A DNA stretch of 64,000 bases from Sporobolomyces roseus (taxonomy: Eukaryota; Basidiomycota; Microbotryomycetes; Sporidiobolales; Sporidiobolaceae). Positions 23,541 to 35,207 of this stretch are shown here, one piece after another (position 1 is the stretch's first letter; every line of letters begins with the position of its first letter). The DNA lies in NCBI GenBank assembly GCA_016617785.1, contig JADILM010000006.1:620001-684000 (forward strand). Direction: 5' to 3'. The notes beneath the pieces are model-generated. The model did not search any database, was not told the origin of the DNA, and saw nothing but the letters and a program-made list of their open reading frames with translations. Made by a program: the position numbers and the translations under genes.

Positions 23541-23915
23541 AGCGTTTGAGAGCGTGAAGTAGAGGAGAAGAGAGGGAAAGAAGGCGCTTCGTCATTGCGC
23601 CAGATTTCCGACTTTGATTTTTGCTCAAGTCGAATTTCGCAAAATTGCATCGCAAATTTCGACTCCAGTCCCGCATTCGACAGCTAGGCATGTTTCGTGA
23701 AAGCGACGATAGAAAGGAGGGGAAAGAAAGTTGCACAATGAACAGAACGGGCCGGGACAAAACTACAAGTTGTACTGCTTTTGCTTACTTTCAGAGAGGA
23801 GAGAGAGGCACAGATCGAAATAGCAAGGAAGAAAGGACATGAAAAAGGTGGCCAGGAGAGAGCGAAAAGGAGGGAAAGGGGGTATGTCGGATAGAGGGAA
23901 AAGCGAAGAGAGAAT
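23541..23915. promoter_or_regulatory. DOA1 promoter region
   Basis: The 375-bp gap lies upstream of the DOA1-like start and downstream of the fructose-bisphosphatase stop. It contains a TTTCGCAAA nonamer (23635-23643) inside an imperfect inverted repeat about 100 bp upstream of the start codon. No other gene is seen. Confidence 0.45.
23628..23664. repeat. Imperfect inverted repeat upstream of DOA1
   Basis: AGTCGAA at 23628-23634 pairs with TTCGACT at 23658-23664, and the 23 bases between them contain TTTCGCAAA and a GCAAATTT variant of it. The arms have dyad symmetry of the sort recognised by dimeric regulators, but no factor is identified. Confidence 0.45.
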
Positions 23916-25171
23916 CTACTGGTAGAACTTGAGGAGGTCCTCAACATCGTCTTTGGATCCGAGGAATACAGGAGTACGTTCGTGAATGGTTTTGGGCATA
24001 ACGTCGAGGATACGTTCTCGTCCAGTCGTCGCGAGTCCACCAGCTTGTTCGATCAAGAACGCCATGGGGAACCCTTCGTAGAGGATACGAAGTTTACCAC
24101 TCTTTGACTTCTTGTCTTCGGGGTAACCAAAGATTCCTCCGTACAGTAGAGTTCGGTGAACGTCGGCCACCATCGAACCAATGTATCGAGCAGAGTAAGG
24201 TTTGCCGTTTGAAGGGAATTTGATCGAGTCGAGGTATTTCGTCACGGGTTCGTGGAAGAAGAGGGCGTTTCCTTCGTTGAACGAGTAGATCTTGCCTCGG
24301 TTGGGAATTCGGATGTTGGGGTGAGTGAGGATGAATTCTCCGATACCCTGCAATTTTCGAAAGAGCGTTTCCAGTCAGTAACCACCTGTGAGAGAGAGCG
24401 AAGAAATCGACAAGAAGTGGCTCACGTTGTCGAGAGTGTATCCGTTGACACCTTGTCCAGTCGAAATGACCAAGTTGGCGGAAGAACCGTACATGCAGTA
24501 ACCAGCTACTTGCAATTCTGATCCAGGACGAAGAACGTCTTCGAGAGTACCGGTTGATCCCTCAGCCTGTGGAAGATGAGGGACCACGAGTAAGCTGCTG
24601 AAATGAGAAAGAAGTGATTCTGGCTTCTGCCGACTCACAACTTTGTAAACTCCGAAAATGGTTCCAATGTTTACACCTGCCTCGATGTTGGAAGAACCGT
24701 CAAGGGGATCGAAGACGACGCAGTACTTGCCACGGTGACCAGCGTCCATGAAGATAGGTTCCTCGTTCTCTTCCGAAACGAGAACAGCGGTTTTACCGGA
24801 AGCACGAAGGGAGTTGATCATGATGTCGTTTGAAAGGATATCGAGCTTCTTCTGATCTTCACCTTGAACGTTTGAAGATCCAGCGACACCCATCCTATAT
24901 TTCGCAAGGGTTTCCCGTTAGTCGAATCCACAAAAAGCGGTAAGAGTGGGGGAAGAGAAGGGGGAAAGAGCAAGAAAACTCACAAGTTAATGAGTCCAGC
25001 TCTTCGTACATTGGTCGAGATGAACTTGCAAGTCGTTTGAATGGCGGTGAGGAGGAGGGTCAAGTCACCAGTAGCGATAGGGTGAGTTTGTTGCTGAGAG
25101 AGAACGTGAGAAGTTAAAGTAACAATCTCTGCACTAGGCATCTTTGAGTGATCTTCATAGTTGTTGGCCAT
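23916..25171 (-). CDS. FBP1: Fructose-1,6-bisphosphatase
   Basis: This key gluconeogenic enzyme hydrolyses fructose-1,6-bisphosphate to fructose-6-phosphate in the cytosol. It starts [22 protein letters not shown] at 25171. Family blocks in order: RRAGLINL joined to [31 protein letters not shown], the metal-binding and catalytic [57 protein letters not shown]-like [57 protein letters not shown] and the end [17 protein letters not shown] with TAG at 23918-23916. Only four introns are seen. Length fits the family. Expression in yeasts is glucose-repressed; no repressor site was identified with confidence here. It is divergent from the FAHD1-like gene over 622 bp. Confidence 0.96.
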
Positions 25172-25793
25172 GTTTGTAGTGGTGGTAGAAGGGTTGGTAC
25201 GTTGACGTTTGAGTGGGGGAGGTGCGGTCGAAGTGGTTAAAGTCTATCGTACCGCGGTAACTTTCAAGAGGATCAGTTCAGTTCAACAGCATGGAACTGG
25301 ATGAGAGCTCACTTGGAGTACCGTAGTAGAGTCCAGCGTGAGAGTGAGAAAAGAGAGCAGTGAAGTGCAAAGGAGGAAGGGAAGGAGCGGAGCCGGCAAG
25401 CGAGTTTCGCTTCCTCGAGTGCGAGATGATCCGAAATCAGCGATTTACATCATTTGTTACCGAAGAGAGTGGACGCAATTGTAAGGGGCTAATTCCCCAG
25501 ATCTTACCCCAGATACCTCGGGAATAGCTCCACGCAACCTCCCTGTTCGACTCTCAATTTTTCTTTCTTCCTCTTCCTCGCTTTATTACTCACTCCACGC
25601 CCCTCGGTTCAGCGCAAACGTCGTTGCACCATCGATGTGAAGCTCTAGGACTTTGAATGAAGGCAATAGAGTGCTTCGTTGATTCCCTGCAACCTATCAA
25701 CTGCTTAACCTTCGCAGGCGAAATCCACTGAGTACTGAGCCGCTTTCATCCGACGTCTTGATCAGGCTTCCTTCTCTTTACAAAGCTGAACCA
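25172..25793. promoter_or_regulatory. Divergent promoter region, FBP1 / FAHD1-like
   Basis: 622 bp between opposing starts, long for this window. It includes polypyrimidine tracts near 25545-25590 and, near 25498-25515, the short dyad GGGGCTAATTCCCC interrupted by one mismatch. A 5'-leader intron is possible but not required. No coding sequence is seen. Confidence 0.45.
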
Positions 25794-26805
25794 ATGTCTA
25801 TCGCATCCCAATTCGTGACCCGAGGCAAAAAGGTACGCTACACTCACTCTCCTCCCTTTCTCACTGGCTGACAGCTTTGAAAGAAAGTAGATTGTTGCTA
25901 TCGGAAGGAATTATGCTGCTCACATCAAAGAGCTGAACAACGCTACACCTACCGAACCTTTCTTCTTCTTGAAACCTACGAGTGCTTACACTTTGAGCAA
26001 GGAAGGGAACGTTGAGATTCCGAATGGAGTCGTGGTGCACCATGAGGGTGAGTTCATCTCAGTAGACTCTCTAGGGTAGACGAGACTGACACTCGAACAT
26101 TGACGATAGTTGAATTGGGAGTAGTCATTGGTCAAGGTGGACGAGAAATCAAAGCGGACAAAGCAATGGATCACATCGCAGGATATTGTTTGGCGATTGA
26201 TTACACCGGGCGCAATATGCAGGATGCGGCGAAGGCGAAGGGACTGCCTTGGAGTGCAGCAAAGGTGAGCTATAGAATGAGTATACGCCGAGGAGTCGAG
26301 CTGATGCAGTTCGAGGCGTTTCGCAGGGATTCGATACTTCTTGTCCAGTCGGCGAATTCATTCCGAAAGACAAGGTCGAAGACCCTCACAAGCTCAAACT
26401 CTGGTACAAGGTATGTTCCGCTTTGATACGCTATTCACCCGAGTGATGCAAGCTCACAGATTCGTCACTGGCTCTCACAGATCAATGGTGAAACAAAACA
26501 ATCCGACTCGACAGGATTGATGCTGTATAGGATCCCTCAACTTATTGAACACGTTTCTGGTATCATGACCCTGGAGGAAGGAGACGTGATCTTGACCGGT
26601 TCGTCCACGCTGTCCTTCGCGAAAATCAGACTTCGCGTTTGTCTGACTCTCTGCTTTCTCGACAGGTACACCGCAAGGAGTAGGACCAATCAAGGCTGAT
26701 GACAAGATCACTGCTGGGGTCGAGACGGAATCTGGCGAAACGCTGAGCACTATCCAACATTTGGTCAAGAATCGTGAAGGAGGATACCTATTCAAGCAGA
26801 AGTAG
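25794..26805 (+). CDS. FAHD1-like acylpyruvase / oxaloacetate decarboxylase
   Basis: A member of the fumarylacetoacetate hydrolase superfamily; the human homologue FAHD1 is a mitochondrial acylpyruvate hydrolase and oxaloacetate decarboxylase. It starts MSIASQFVTRGKK and has IVAIGRNYAAHIKELNN, FFFLKPTSAY, IPNGVVVHHEVELGVVIGQGG (the acidic metal ligands), GYCLAIDYTGRNMQ, AKAKGLPWSAAKGFDTSCPVGEF, VSGIMTLEEGDVILTGTPQGVGP and the end GGYLFKQK with TAG at 26803-26805. Five introns. The length of roughly 230 residues is normal for this subfamily and shorter than true fumarylacetoacetase. No clear mitochondrial presequence is visible. The family call is firm; the substrate is by analogy. Confidence 0.92.
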
Positions 26806-27063
26806 TCAAGCTGAATTTGCCAAGCACTTCTCCAAAGGTATCGACACAATTCGTGCTCAACGAGAGTTGTGAGGAGAGGTCGAAGTGGAGACTGCGAGTG
26901 AAAAAGCTGAGGATTCGAGAATAGGTTGCAGAGGTGAATCCAACGAGGTACAACATGAAACAACGTAAGGAAAGGCGATGCTACAACTGTGTGCAAATGA
27001 AGTCAAGAATGTAGGTATCGAACCAAGATCGGATCTAGCCGAAGCGAGTCAGGACTAGCTCCC

Positions 27064-30000
27064 TCAACCTGTTTTCTCTGCTTTTTCCTCCGACTCCTCA
27101 ATCTGCTCGACCTCTTCATCCTGTTCCTCCGTCGTCTCGGGTACGACATCACTCGCTGCTTCGTCTGTCGGAGGGAAGGTTGAAGTCGTTGGTAGTTCTG
27201 GCGAAAGTTTCGTTGGAATCGGTCGATGGTCGTCGGAAGAGGAAGCGTGATCAGAGGAGATGCTCGAAGATCGACTACTTCGTCTTCGATGCGCGAGAAT
27301 GATCTAGAGCGGTTCCTTGCGAGCGTCAGTATCGTGTAGTATAAAGGAAGAGAGGACTGAAAACGTACATCATCGGCAGGAACTCGAATCTTGCGACCGT
27401 CTACTTCTGCCTCGACGAACCCATCGTCGGTAACATGCGCATTCGGGTGCATCGATGGTCCCATCGGCTCTGCTTCGTCCGTCGCACGATCGGCAGCGTC
27501 TTCTCCCATTTCGGTCGAAGAGAAGTCGATTGGAGGCAAGGGTTTCTGATCCTCTGAGATAGGACTTCCAGGTGCAGAAGAGCCGATCGAGAGTCGTCCA
27601 AACATGGACGAGCCATCGTCGACTCCTGAATCGGAAGTTCCAGCTCCAGCACCAAAGGAAGGACGAGCGAAATCGAACACAGAGGGAGTTTCGTTGTCGT
27701 CTTGAGGAGTTGCAGGTAGAGAGATCGTAGGTCGTGACGACTCGCCAAAGTCAAAGTCATCGAAGGCGTCCATCGGAGGCAGAGTGATCGAAGGTCCGGT
27801 GAAAGGACTTCGCTCGTCTCCTTCTGCCGCTTCGAAATCTCCCCAATCTTCCTCGTTCGAAGTTGAGGGAGCTGCGGACCCAATCTGATCTGGTATCGTT
27901 CCGAAATCGCTCCCGAAAGAGTTGTCGAATCCGACTGCTGCTGAGGTAGAGGAGGAGGCGACTGTCGGAGTGAAAGGATCGCTCGATAGACCGTTGTCAT
28001 TCGAAGTTGTTCCCTCGAACGGTGCCCATTCCTATGATCCATAGTCTCAGCTACGCTGCAAATAAGCCGAGAAGAGGAGTTCCGCAAACTCACATCGTCG
28101 CTGTCTGATCCGCCAGCAGAACGGAAAGCAGTCGGACCCGCTTCATCGAATCGATCATCGAATCCGAAAGATTGCTGAGGTCTGTTATCGACTTCGAGAG
28201 CAAAATCGACGTCTCCAGGGTCGAATCGACTGCCGCCGAGCCAGTTCGCATCGTCCTCATCATCTTCGTCGGAACTTCCGAATTTGTCGGTGCGATCGCT
28301 CGAGATTGCGTTGGCGAGGTAGAGCGAGAACTGAGCGCGGAGGCAAAGGTCAGCGTCGCTCGGTATAGTGGATCGAGTGAAGAAAGGGAACTGACCTGAT
28401 CCGTCAAACTCGAGTCACCCGATTCTCCTGGAGTAGCGGTCTTCCCCTTTTCGTTTCCATCTCCAGCTTCCGTCGCCCGCATAGCCCTCGAGCTGTTCAG
28501 CGGGAACTCGTCGTCGTCGTCGAAACCACTCGAATGCGTTTGTTCCATTGTCGGGAGTTGCAACGGCGCAGATCCAGAAAGTGGGGTCGAATCTCGTTCG
28601 CGAGCTTCTCGAAGTGTGGTGGAGACGAATTGGTTCCATTGTGGCTGAGGGATAGAGGGTTCGACAACGGCGTAGATCTCGTCAGGATAACGTTCGAAGA
28701 ATTTGACGGTCTCGTCTGCAATCAACGAGAGGTGACCCATGTAACCAAGTCGCATGTTGGTTCTCTTCGCTCTGTAGTAGAGTTACTGTGATGTCAGTCA
28801 TGATCAGACTGATGAGCAGCAAAAAGGAATCGAAGCTTACGCAGCTTCGTCGTTTCGTTTTTGACCATCCAGCAGTCGTTCGCAGAGACGACCATCGAGA
28901 AATAGGGAAAGAGCGAGTTGTCGATCTAGTTGTCGATCGATGCGACCATGGAAGATTTGCTGAACGATATCGAAGACGACGTTGTGAAGGAAATTGTTCC
29001 AGGGGAAATCGAAGAAGAGATCCTGTTTTCAGGTCATCGAAAGTCAGCTCTGATTCAGGTAGAAAGAGTCGAGGCAAGGCGTACGAGCATTGTATTGATC
29101 ACTCCATGTTCCATGAAGCGAGTCTTGAGCAAAGGACCCGGAGCGAGAGGCGTCGGAGGAAGTTGTCGAGATGAGGTGGAGTAAACGCTCGGAGTAGCTG
29201 GCAAGTCGCTTTCGAAAGTCTTGAAAGTTCCGTTCGATACCGTACTTGTTCGTCTTCGTTCTGTCTCGGTCAACTCTGACTCTGCATCCTCTGTGGCCTC
29301 TTCTGCCTCTCCTTCTTCTCGAGCGGCTTCTTCCCTCGCTTTCAATTCTTCTTCCGCCCCGTCGCGCCCTTCACTCTCCGAGTTCAAATTCGCCAAGTCA
29401 ACGATATCCTTCAAAGCTTTCGCCTCGCTCTTTGTCAGGACTCCTCCTGATTCCTCGTCGAGCGATTCTCGTCCAGAAGGAGTCGAGATTCCCGAGGTCG
29501 AGGGGAAAGAGTAGCCACCTGGACTTGTCGAGTAGGGTGATTTGGTCGCTGTGAGACCGGGGCTCGGAGGAAGTTGAGAAGATGTATCGGCTTCGTCGTT
29601 GGAGAGAGGGGGACCGGCGAGTGCTAAAGCGAGGTCTTCGACAGCTCTCCAGCCTAGTGCGAGATGTCCATTCGAGTCGTAGAGATTCGTTGATCGTTCA
29701 GGTCGATTGAGAAGGGACATGTTGGAGCAATGGAGGAGTTCGGCGTAAAGTTCGCAGATTCGGAATCGTTCGAGAGTCAGGGGAGAGAGAGGACCAGCAG
29801 CAGTCTTGACGGGAGCAGTCTATTGGGAAGGAGGAGGTCAGTACAAAGCGTCGAACTAGAGAACAAAGAGGACCAAAACTAACGCTACTTCGAGGTTTCC
29901 GGATGAGTGCTTGAAGTCCTCCTATTCGATCCGCTACAACAGTCAACATAGCTCCCAGGTCGACCACCGATGGTCCTCTATCATCCTTCGGTTCCCCTGA

Positions 30001-31662
30001 TTCGTCGGTCTCAGGTATCGGCAACTGACGACTCCCAGGTGCTCCATCAGCCTCCAACATCTCCTTCTCTAACGCTTCCGCCTCTTTCCGTCGGGCCCAT
30101 GCGAGCATTTGTTGTTCGACAAAGTCCGAGTTGTTCTTGCGAATGAGATCGACGAGAACGGCGATGGCGGTAACGAGTGAAGACGTTCGAAGTTCTCTCC
30201 GTCGAGCCGATTCATCTTCGTCGGATTCCGAAGGGTTGGGCGAGTCTGCCTCTTCATCTTCCAACTCTTGCACTTCGGCGAGCATCCAATCGAGTAACGT
30301 CTTGACCGTCTTTTCCTCTGCGATCTGCCTCGCTAACGCCGTGTCTCTCCATTCGAATGCGGGTTCGTCTTGCATCTGAGCTGGTCCGAGGAAGCCTGCA
30401 GGACCACCTGGTTGAGGTTTCGAGACAGCAGAGCATAATTCGATGATGCCTCGAAGAAGTTCTTCCGCTGCGACGTGACCAGGTTTGCCGAGAGCGGAGA
30501 AAGGGTCGAGCATGCGAATAGATTGGGTGACGGCTGAGGGTATCAGGGGGGAAGGTGGACGAGATACTCGAAGTAGGACGAGGAGGAGGTCGTTGATAGG
30601 AGAGCAGAAAGGGAGGAGGGAGAGTAGTCGAGGAAGGAGATGAGGGATTTTTAGAATTTGATCGACGACCTGTACCGTTCGTCGAAACGTCAGCAAATTG
30701 CTTCATAGGTATCAAGCGCTACGTACCTGTCGACCATTGGGACCATCGAGCAGTACGCTGTTGATCCTTGCCCAGAACCCAACTTGAGTCGCTCGAACAG
30801 CTAATTGTTGTTCTGTACTTCCAAGAACACTCTCCCTGGAGAAGCGTGGTTTGTCAGCGATCGTCGAGCAGATGAAGCTGGAAGTACTGAGCTCACCAGA
30901 ATGGGAGGAGGAAAGTTTCAGGCGAAGGGCAGAGGTGAGGTTGCGAAGAAGCGGATTCATGTTGAAAGAGGACGTCGGTCAAGTTTGGTGGACTTCCAGC
31001 GAGAATCTCCGTGCATAGTCGAGGGAAGCTATCACAGCATTCAGTCAATTCTGATACGGAGCTCTATCAAACGTAGCGACGACTTACTTTTCCCATTTCG
31101 TCTCATCATCTTCTCCTTCCTCTGCTTGCGAAGCCTCTTCTCCTTCACCTCCTCGTTCGCCCCCTTCCAGATCGACTTCCTTTCGTCTCGGTGTACCTCC
31201 CATGCCTACTCGTTCTCTCTCTGTCTCTGCCTTGACAACGTCGTCCGGAACTTTCCCATCCTCCAAATCATCAGGTAAGACTCCCGACTCTAGTAAGCTA
31301 CCCCTTCTATCCATCTCGACGCTAGATCCATTCCCTTTCACTTTGAACTCCATTCCTCTTCCTAAACCCCATACAACCCATCCTCCTAACCTCAAAACGA
31401 CTTCTCTCCTCGAAAGGAAATCTATCAGTCTAACATTTGTACCACTTTTGATCTCGTTGAGTAGGTCGGGTTCTGCTAGTAAAGAATCTAATGCCGTGTG
31501 GTATGGAGTAGGATCGGGTTCAGATTGGAGGTTGAGAGATGAGGAGGAAGCGGCAGCAGATGTTTCGGCGGGGGAATCCTCTGAAGGTAAAGACGAGAGA
31601 ATGTGGTCGATTCCATCAGTCGGTGGAGGGGCAAAGGCCGATTTGAACTTCCAAAAACTCAT
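27064..31662 (-). CDS. SIT4-associated SAPS-domain protein
   Basis: SAPS proteins (yeast Sap155/185/190/4, mammalian PP6R1-3) are regulatory partners of the Sit4/PP6 phosphatase, acting in TOR signalling and the cell cycle. The start at 31662 gives MSFWKFKSAFAPPPTDGIDHILSS, and the early block LLAEPDLLNEIKSGTNVRLIDFLSRREVVLRL is characteristic. Helical repeats continue (FWARINSVLL, VVDQILKIPHLLPRLLSLL, LFCSP-type PINDLLLVLLR, LVTAIAVLVDLIRKNNSDFVEQQML) through DLGAMLTVVADRIGGLQALIRKP and FRICELYAELLHCSN-like sequence. The C-terminal half is acidic and disordered (FDFGESSRPT, EEQDEEVEQIEESEEKAEKTG), ending with TGA at 27066-27064. About nine introns. The Sit4 link is from the family. Confidence 0.88.
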
Positions 31663-32091
31663 TCAGAGAGGCTCAGGTCGAGCTAAGGGGCGGCAGAAGA
31701 GGGAGATTTGAGAGCGAGGATGAGAGGTCGTGTTTCAGAGGTATGGAAGCGTGTTTGCCGTATGTTGTATAGGTTGTGCGAGATGGTAGAGTGCCTGTTT
31801 AAACTTGTGAGAGGCGGCACTGCGCCCAAGTGAGCGTGATGAAGAAACAAAACACAAAGTTCGCTCTCCACCTCTTCGTTGCATTTCTCGCAGCCGAGAC
31901 GTCGATTACAGTAATCTCGTTCTCGGTCACTTCATCTGATATGGACTGGTCAACAGCGATGAAGTAACAAATTGCAGATTTGTGCGATGCTAAAGAAAGA
32001 ACTGAAGGAGGAATATCGAAAACGAAGAAAGGACGAAGAATGCGAAAAACAGTTTGTTGTGTGGTGCGATACAAGCGAGAAGGTAAGATAG
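31663..32091. other. 429-bp gap upstream of SAPS gene
   Basis: This lies between the stop of the Cys/His-motif protein and the SAPS start, both on the minus strand, and therefore holds the SAPS promoter. No gene is seen. Confidence 0.4.
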
Positions 32092-34075
32092 TCAACGACT
32101 GGACCTGACGATAGTTACGGTGCCACCTTGGTACTCCTTGTCTTCGTCGTCTGAGTAATGGCCAGGCAAATAGACGGAGTGGGAACGAGGTCCTCCTGCT
32201 GAGTCCACCTTTGGTGCTCGCGTGGTCGGCTGAGATCGAGAGCGAGACATTTGTGCAGCTGAAGCATGTTGCGCGGAGTGCTCATCCTCCTCCTCCAGGT
32301 CGAGGGGGACGTCTTGGTCGGGCACAGACTTTTCAACGGGAGAATCAGGGTCTTCACCGTAAAAGTCGAGTACATCATCTTCCGGAGCGATATCGTCGGG
32401 CACCACGCTGTCCGTGACGGGTACGTAAGTATCGAGCTTCGAGGTCGAATCTGAAGTAGCTGGGAGACTAATTGAGTTGGCGAGGGGAGTGGGCGAGAAG
32501 TCGTCGGTCGGCTCTTGAGGGACGTCGGCGCTGTCTCGAGTTGTCGAGGTTGTGGCGGCTGAGTTGTCATTCTTTTGAGGGGAACCAGATGCGTTATCGG
32601 GCGAAGGAGGAGCTTGTCGAGAGGGAGAGCAAGAATGGTCGGCGAGTCTTTCGAGAGATCAGAATCGTCAGCGATCGGTTCGGGCGGTCACAGATGAGAA
32701 GTGTAGATACTGACTCGACGAGGTCTACCTCGGTGTTGCAATCGTGACATCTAACTTTTGGCATTCCCGAATCTTCCTCTCCGCCGTTGACATTTTCCTC
32801 GTCCTGCGACGAATCTCGGTCTGCCTCCCAAGTCGGTCTTACTGGAAGCTCCGTACGATCTCCTTCCCTCGATTCTGGACCGGGGCCATGAGCTGTAGGA
32901 TCTTCTTCATCGGCTTCGTATTTGGTCAATTCTTCGTTTGTCCTCTCGAGCCGCCTCTCATCTGGCTCCCTGATGTGCTCCTCTTCCTCTCCATCTTCCT
33001 CTCCATCTGTAGTCGGCGTGACGATTCCTGAAGGTTGAGGTTCTAAAGTTGTAGAAGGGCGACCAGAATTCGACATGGCATCGAGATCAGCGACATCCTC
33101 CGGAGGTGCTTCGACAACGAGAGAAGACATCGAAGCGATGGAAGCGGATCGAGAAGGCTGACGTAAAGCGTCGAGGGGTCCTTTTGTTGCGAGAGCCGGA
33201 GACGTAGAAGGTGGAGGGAAGATATCGTCTGATGACGCGACGGAAGAGCCAGAGGCGGGCACAGGAAGAGGAGAGTCTTGAGCATCTCCCGCGGGGAAGG
33301 TAGGAGGATCGACGAGACCAGCGGTCGAAAGGGAGGGAGTTAACTCGGACTCGGAAGCTGTGCGGCCTCCTTCGCTCGTGATGCTGCCTGTTTCGACATT
33401 CATGGACGATACCGACATTGCTCCAGGAGTTCGAGGTTCAGGTGGAAGGAGATTCGTGAGTTGTTTGTCGAGGGAGGGAAGAGGAGAAGCGGAAGTTGGA
33501 GGAATCAGATTGGTCGAAGGAGTCGAGGAAGTTTCGTATGTCGATTCCGTTCGACTTCCCGAAGGTGTGCTTGCTCTACTGTCCGCCTCTCCAGATCCAA
33601 TACTGCCCGTCTCACTAGCGGCCTTCGAGCCGATATTTCCGGTCGAAACACTCCTCGGGGGCCTCACCACGTTCAACGGTACTGACGCCCTTCCCGCTCC
33701 CAGACTAGCTACCCTGGGCTTATCGCCTCCTCTGCCTTTGAATCCTGAAGGTCGACTCGGAGCGAGTCCAAACGATCCACCAGAGAGGGAGGGAAGAAGA
33801 GGGGTTTCTTCGGCATTGACCTGGAATCGCGAGATCTTGTCGCTGATACGAGTAGTTGCACCAGTTCGTACGGCACTAGGAGAAGGGGGAGAGCTGGAAC
33901 GGCGAGAAGAGGAAGAAGGGGAAGGAGAGGATGATGTGGGATTCTGGAGGTTCAATTTGGCGATTCTGTCTGCGAGAGAGCCTGTATTGGGTATCTTGGA
34001 GCTCGAGGACCTGTTTCATTCATATACCGAATCAGCTGCAAGTCGTGGAACTTGTTGGAAGAGTCACACGGACAT
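32092..34075 (-). CDS. Low-complexity protein with a small Cys/His motif, unrecognised
   Basis: I do not recognise this protein. The predicted first coding exon is only 8 nt (34075-34068, ATGTCCGT), joined over a 57-nt intron to SSSSKIPNTGSLADRIAKLNLQNP. The long second exon is disordered: Ser/Pro/Thr-rich, with repeated short SxxS patterns and an acidic run (EEDGEEEEHIREPDERR). It ends in a possible zinc-binding motif, KVRCHDCNTEVDLVELADHSC (C-x2-C-x11-H-x-C), cut by an intron inside the motif. After more disordered sequence the tail is GHYSDDEDKEYQGGTVTIVR and SSR, with TGA at 32094-32092. A similar short C2HC motif occurs at the front of some fungal LIM or scaffold proteins, but no LIM domain follows here. 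It may be a cytoskeletal or polarity scaffold; that is a guess. Confidence 0.68.
34068..34075 (-). other. 8-nt first coding exon
   Basis: ATGTCCGT followed by the donor GTGACT. Joined to the acceptor at 34010 this restores MSVSSSSKIPNTG in frame. Without it the next in-frame ATG (MNLQNPTSS) lies inside the second exon, so an alternative start is possible. Confidence 0.55.
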
Positions 34076-34433
34076 TTTTGATTGAGGAGAAGTGGACACG
34101 CTAATGAGACGTTGTGGGCTTTTCTCGAGGGACTCAGTGGGTTGACCTGCTTGTATATGGCGAATTGGTGGGTGGGTGGAAGAATGGAAGGAGGAGGAGA
34201 AGCGTGTCGCGGTTTTGCACCTGAAACTTCTCGTTTCGCAAATTTCGCAAAACGCTTTCGCTTTCACTCTCTCGTTTTCCGCGCGATTACTCTCTCCAGG
34301 AAGTCGCACGATTCTGAACATTACCATAACGAAAGTATAAGAGAGGGTATTGGAAACGGCATAAATCAAAGGTATCGAAAGCAAATTCCCTTCATCCAAC
34401 ATCACCCTGGCGAGCTTTCAACATCACCCTTTA
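34076..34433. other. 358-bp gap with tandem TTTCGCAAA
   Basis: Promoter of the Cys/His-motif gene and 3' end of the GPI-type gene. Two directly abutting TTTCGCAAA nonamers lie at 34234-34242 and 34243-34251. No coding sequence is seen. Confidence 0.5.
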
Positions 34434-35207
34434 CTATAGCAGGTGGACAGTACCAATCACACCGACTAACATCGAGACGAGGCCGACTTTGAGGGAGATT
34501 GCCGAACTAGCTGGTGCGTTAGTCGCGCTTCCAGAGGGAGAACTCGAAGTCGAGGTCGAACTCGGAGAACCACTCGAGGTCATGGAAGATTCTGGAGAGG
34601 AGGTAGACATGTTAGAATCGTCGGACGTCGACGCTCCAGTCGATGAGGGAGTATAGCTGGCAGAAGAGGGGGAAGCAAGAATCGACGAAATTCGAGGGTC
34701 GTCCGAAAGTCCTTCAATATTGACGGGTAGACCACATTGCTTCGAGATTGCGATGGCTATTTGAGCAACGGTACCTCCCGATTCCGACTCCTTACCGGCG
34801 ATGGGGATGATGCAGTTACCGCAGCTTTGCAACGAGTTGACAAAGTTCTCGTTACATACGCAAGCGATCGTCGCTTCGTCCGAAGACTGAGATTCGGAAT
34901 TATTGGCGCAGGTCTAGACAAAAGTAGGGTCCGAGAGAGTCAGCTATTGCGCTCGGTACATAGAGCGGTAGAAAGCGAAACGGGACGACAAACGCACAGA
35001 AATAGTTCCCTCCATCGCACTACACGACTCCATACATTGCTCTGGGAAATCTGCAAAGAGTCCGTCCGGATTCGCGTCTGTTGGGGTTTGGGCGAGAACA
35101 AGGGGAGCGAGGACTGTGGTTTTCAGACAAAGTCAGGTTCAAGCGTGTGGTACCAGAAAAAGAGGAGGTGACGAACGAGCAGATAGGAACAAAGCACGAA
35201 GCAGCAT
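34434..35207 (-). CDS. Secreted Cys-rich, Ser/Thr-rich GPI-type cell-wall protein
   Basis: The start at 35207-35205 opens a spliced signal peptide, MLLRALFLSALLAPLVLAQ, whose two halves are joined over an intron. The mature domain of roughly 100 residues is Cys-rich: FPEQCMESCSAMEGTIS, TCANNSES, ATIACVCNENFVNSLQSCGNC and ISKQCGLPV. A Ser/Thr-rich stalk of about 70 residues follows, then a C-terminal hydrophobic tail (SAISLKVGLVSMLVGVIGTVHLL) preceded by Asn/Ala/Ser residues suited to a GPI-attachment site. The stop is TAG at 34436-34434. This layout is common in fungal cell-wall or plasma-membrane proteins. The Cys spacing loosely recalls CFEM domains, but I do not see the full eight-Cys CFEM pattern, so I leave the domain unnamed. 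Confidence 0.82.

Noticed and set aside
33360..34085. 241-residue open frame on the plus strand
   Set aside because: It is antisense to the long low-complexity exon of the minus-strand gene; Ser- and Arg-rich codons leave several frames open. No family blocks.
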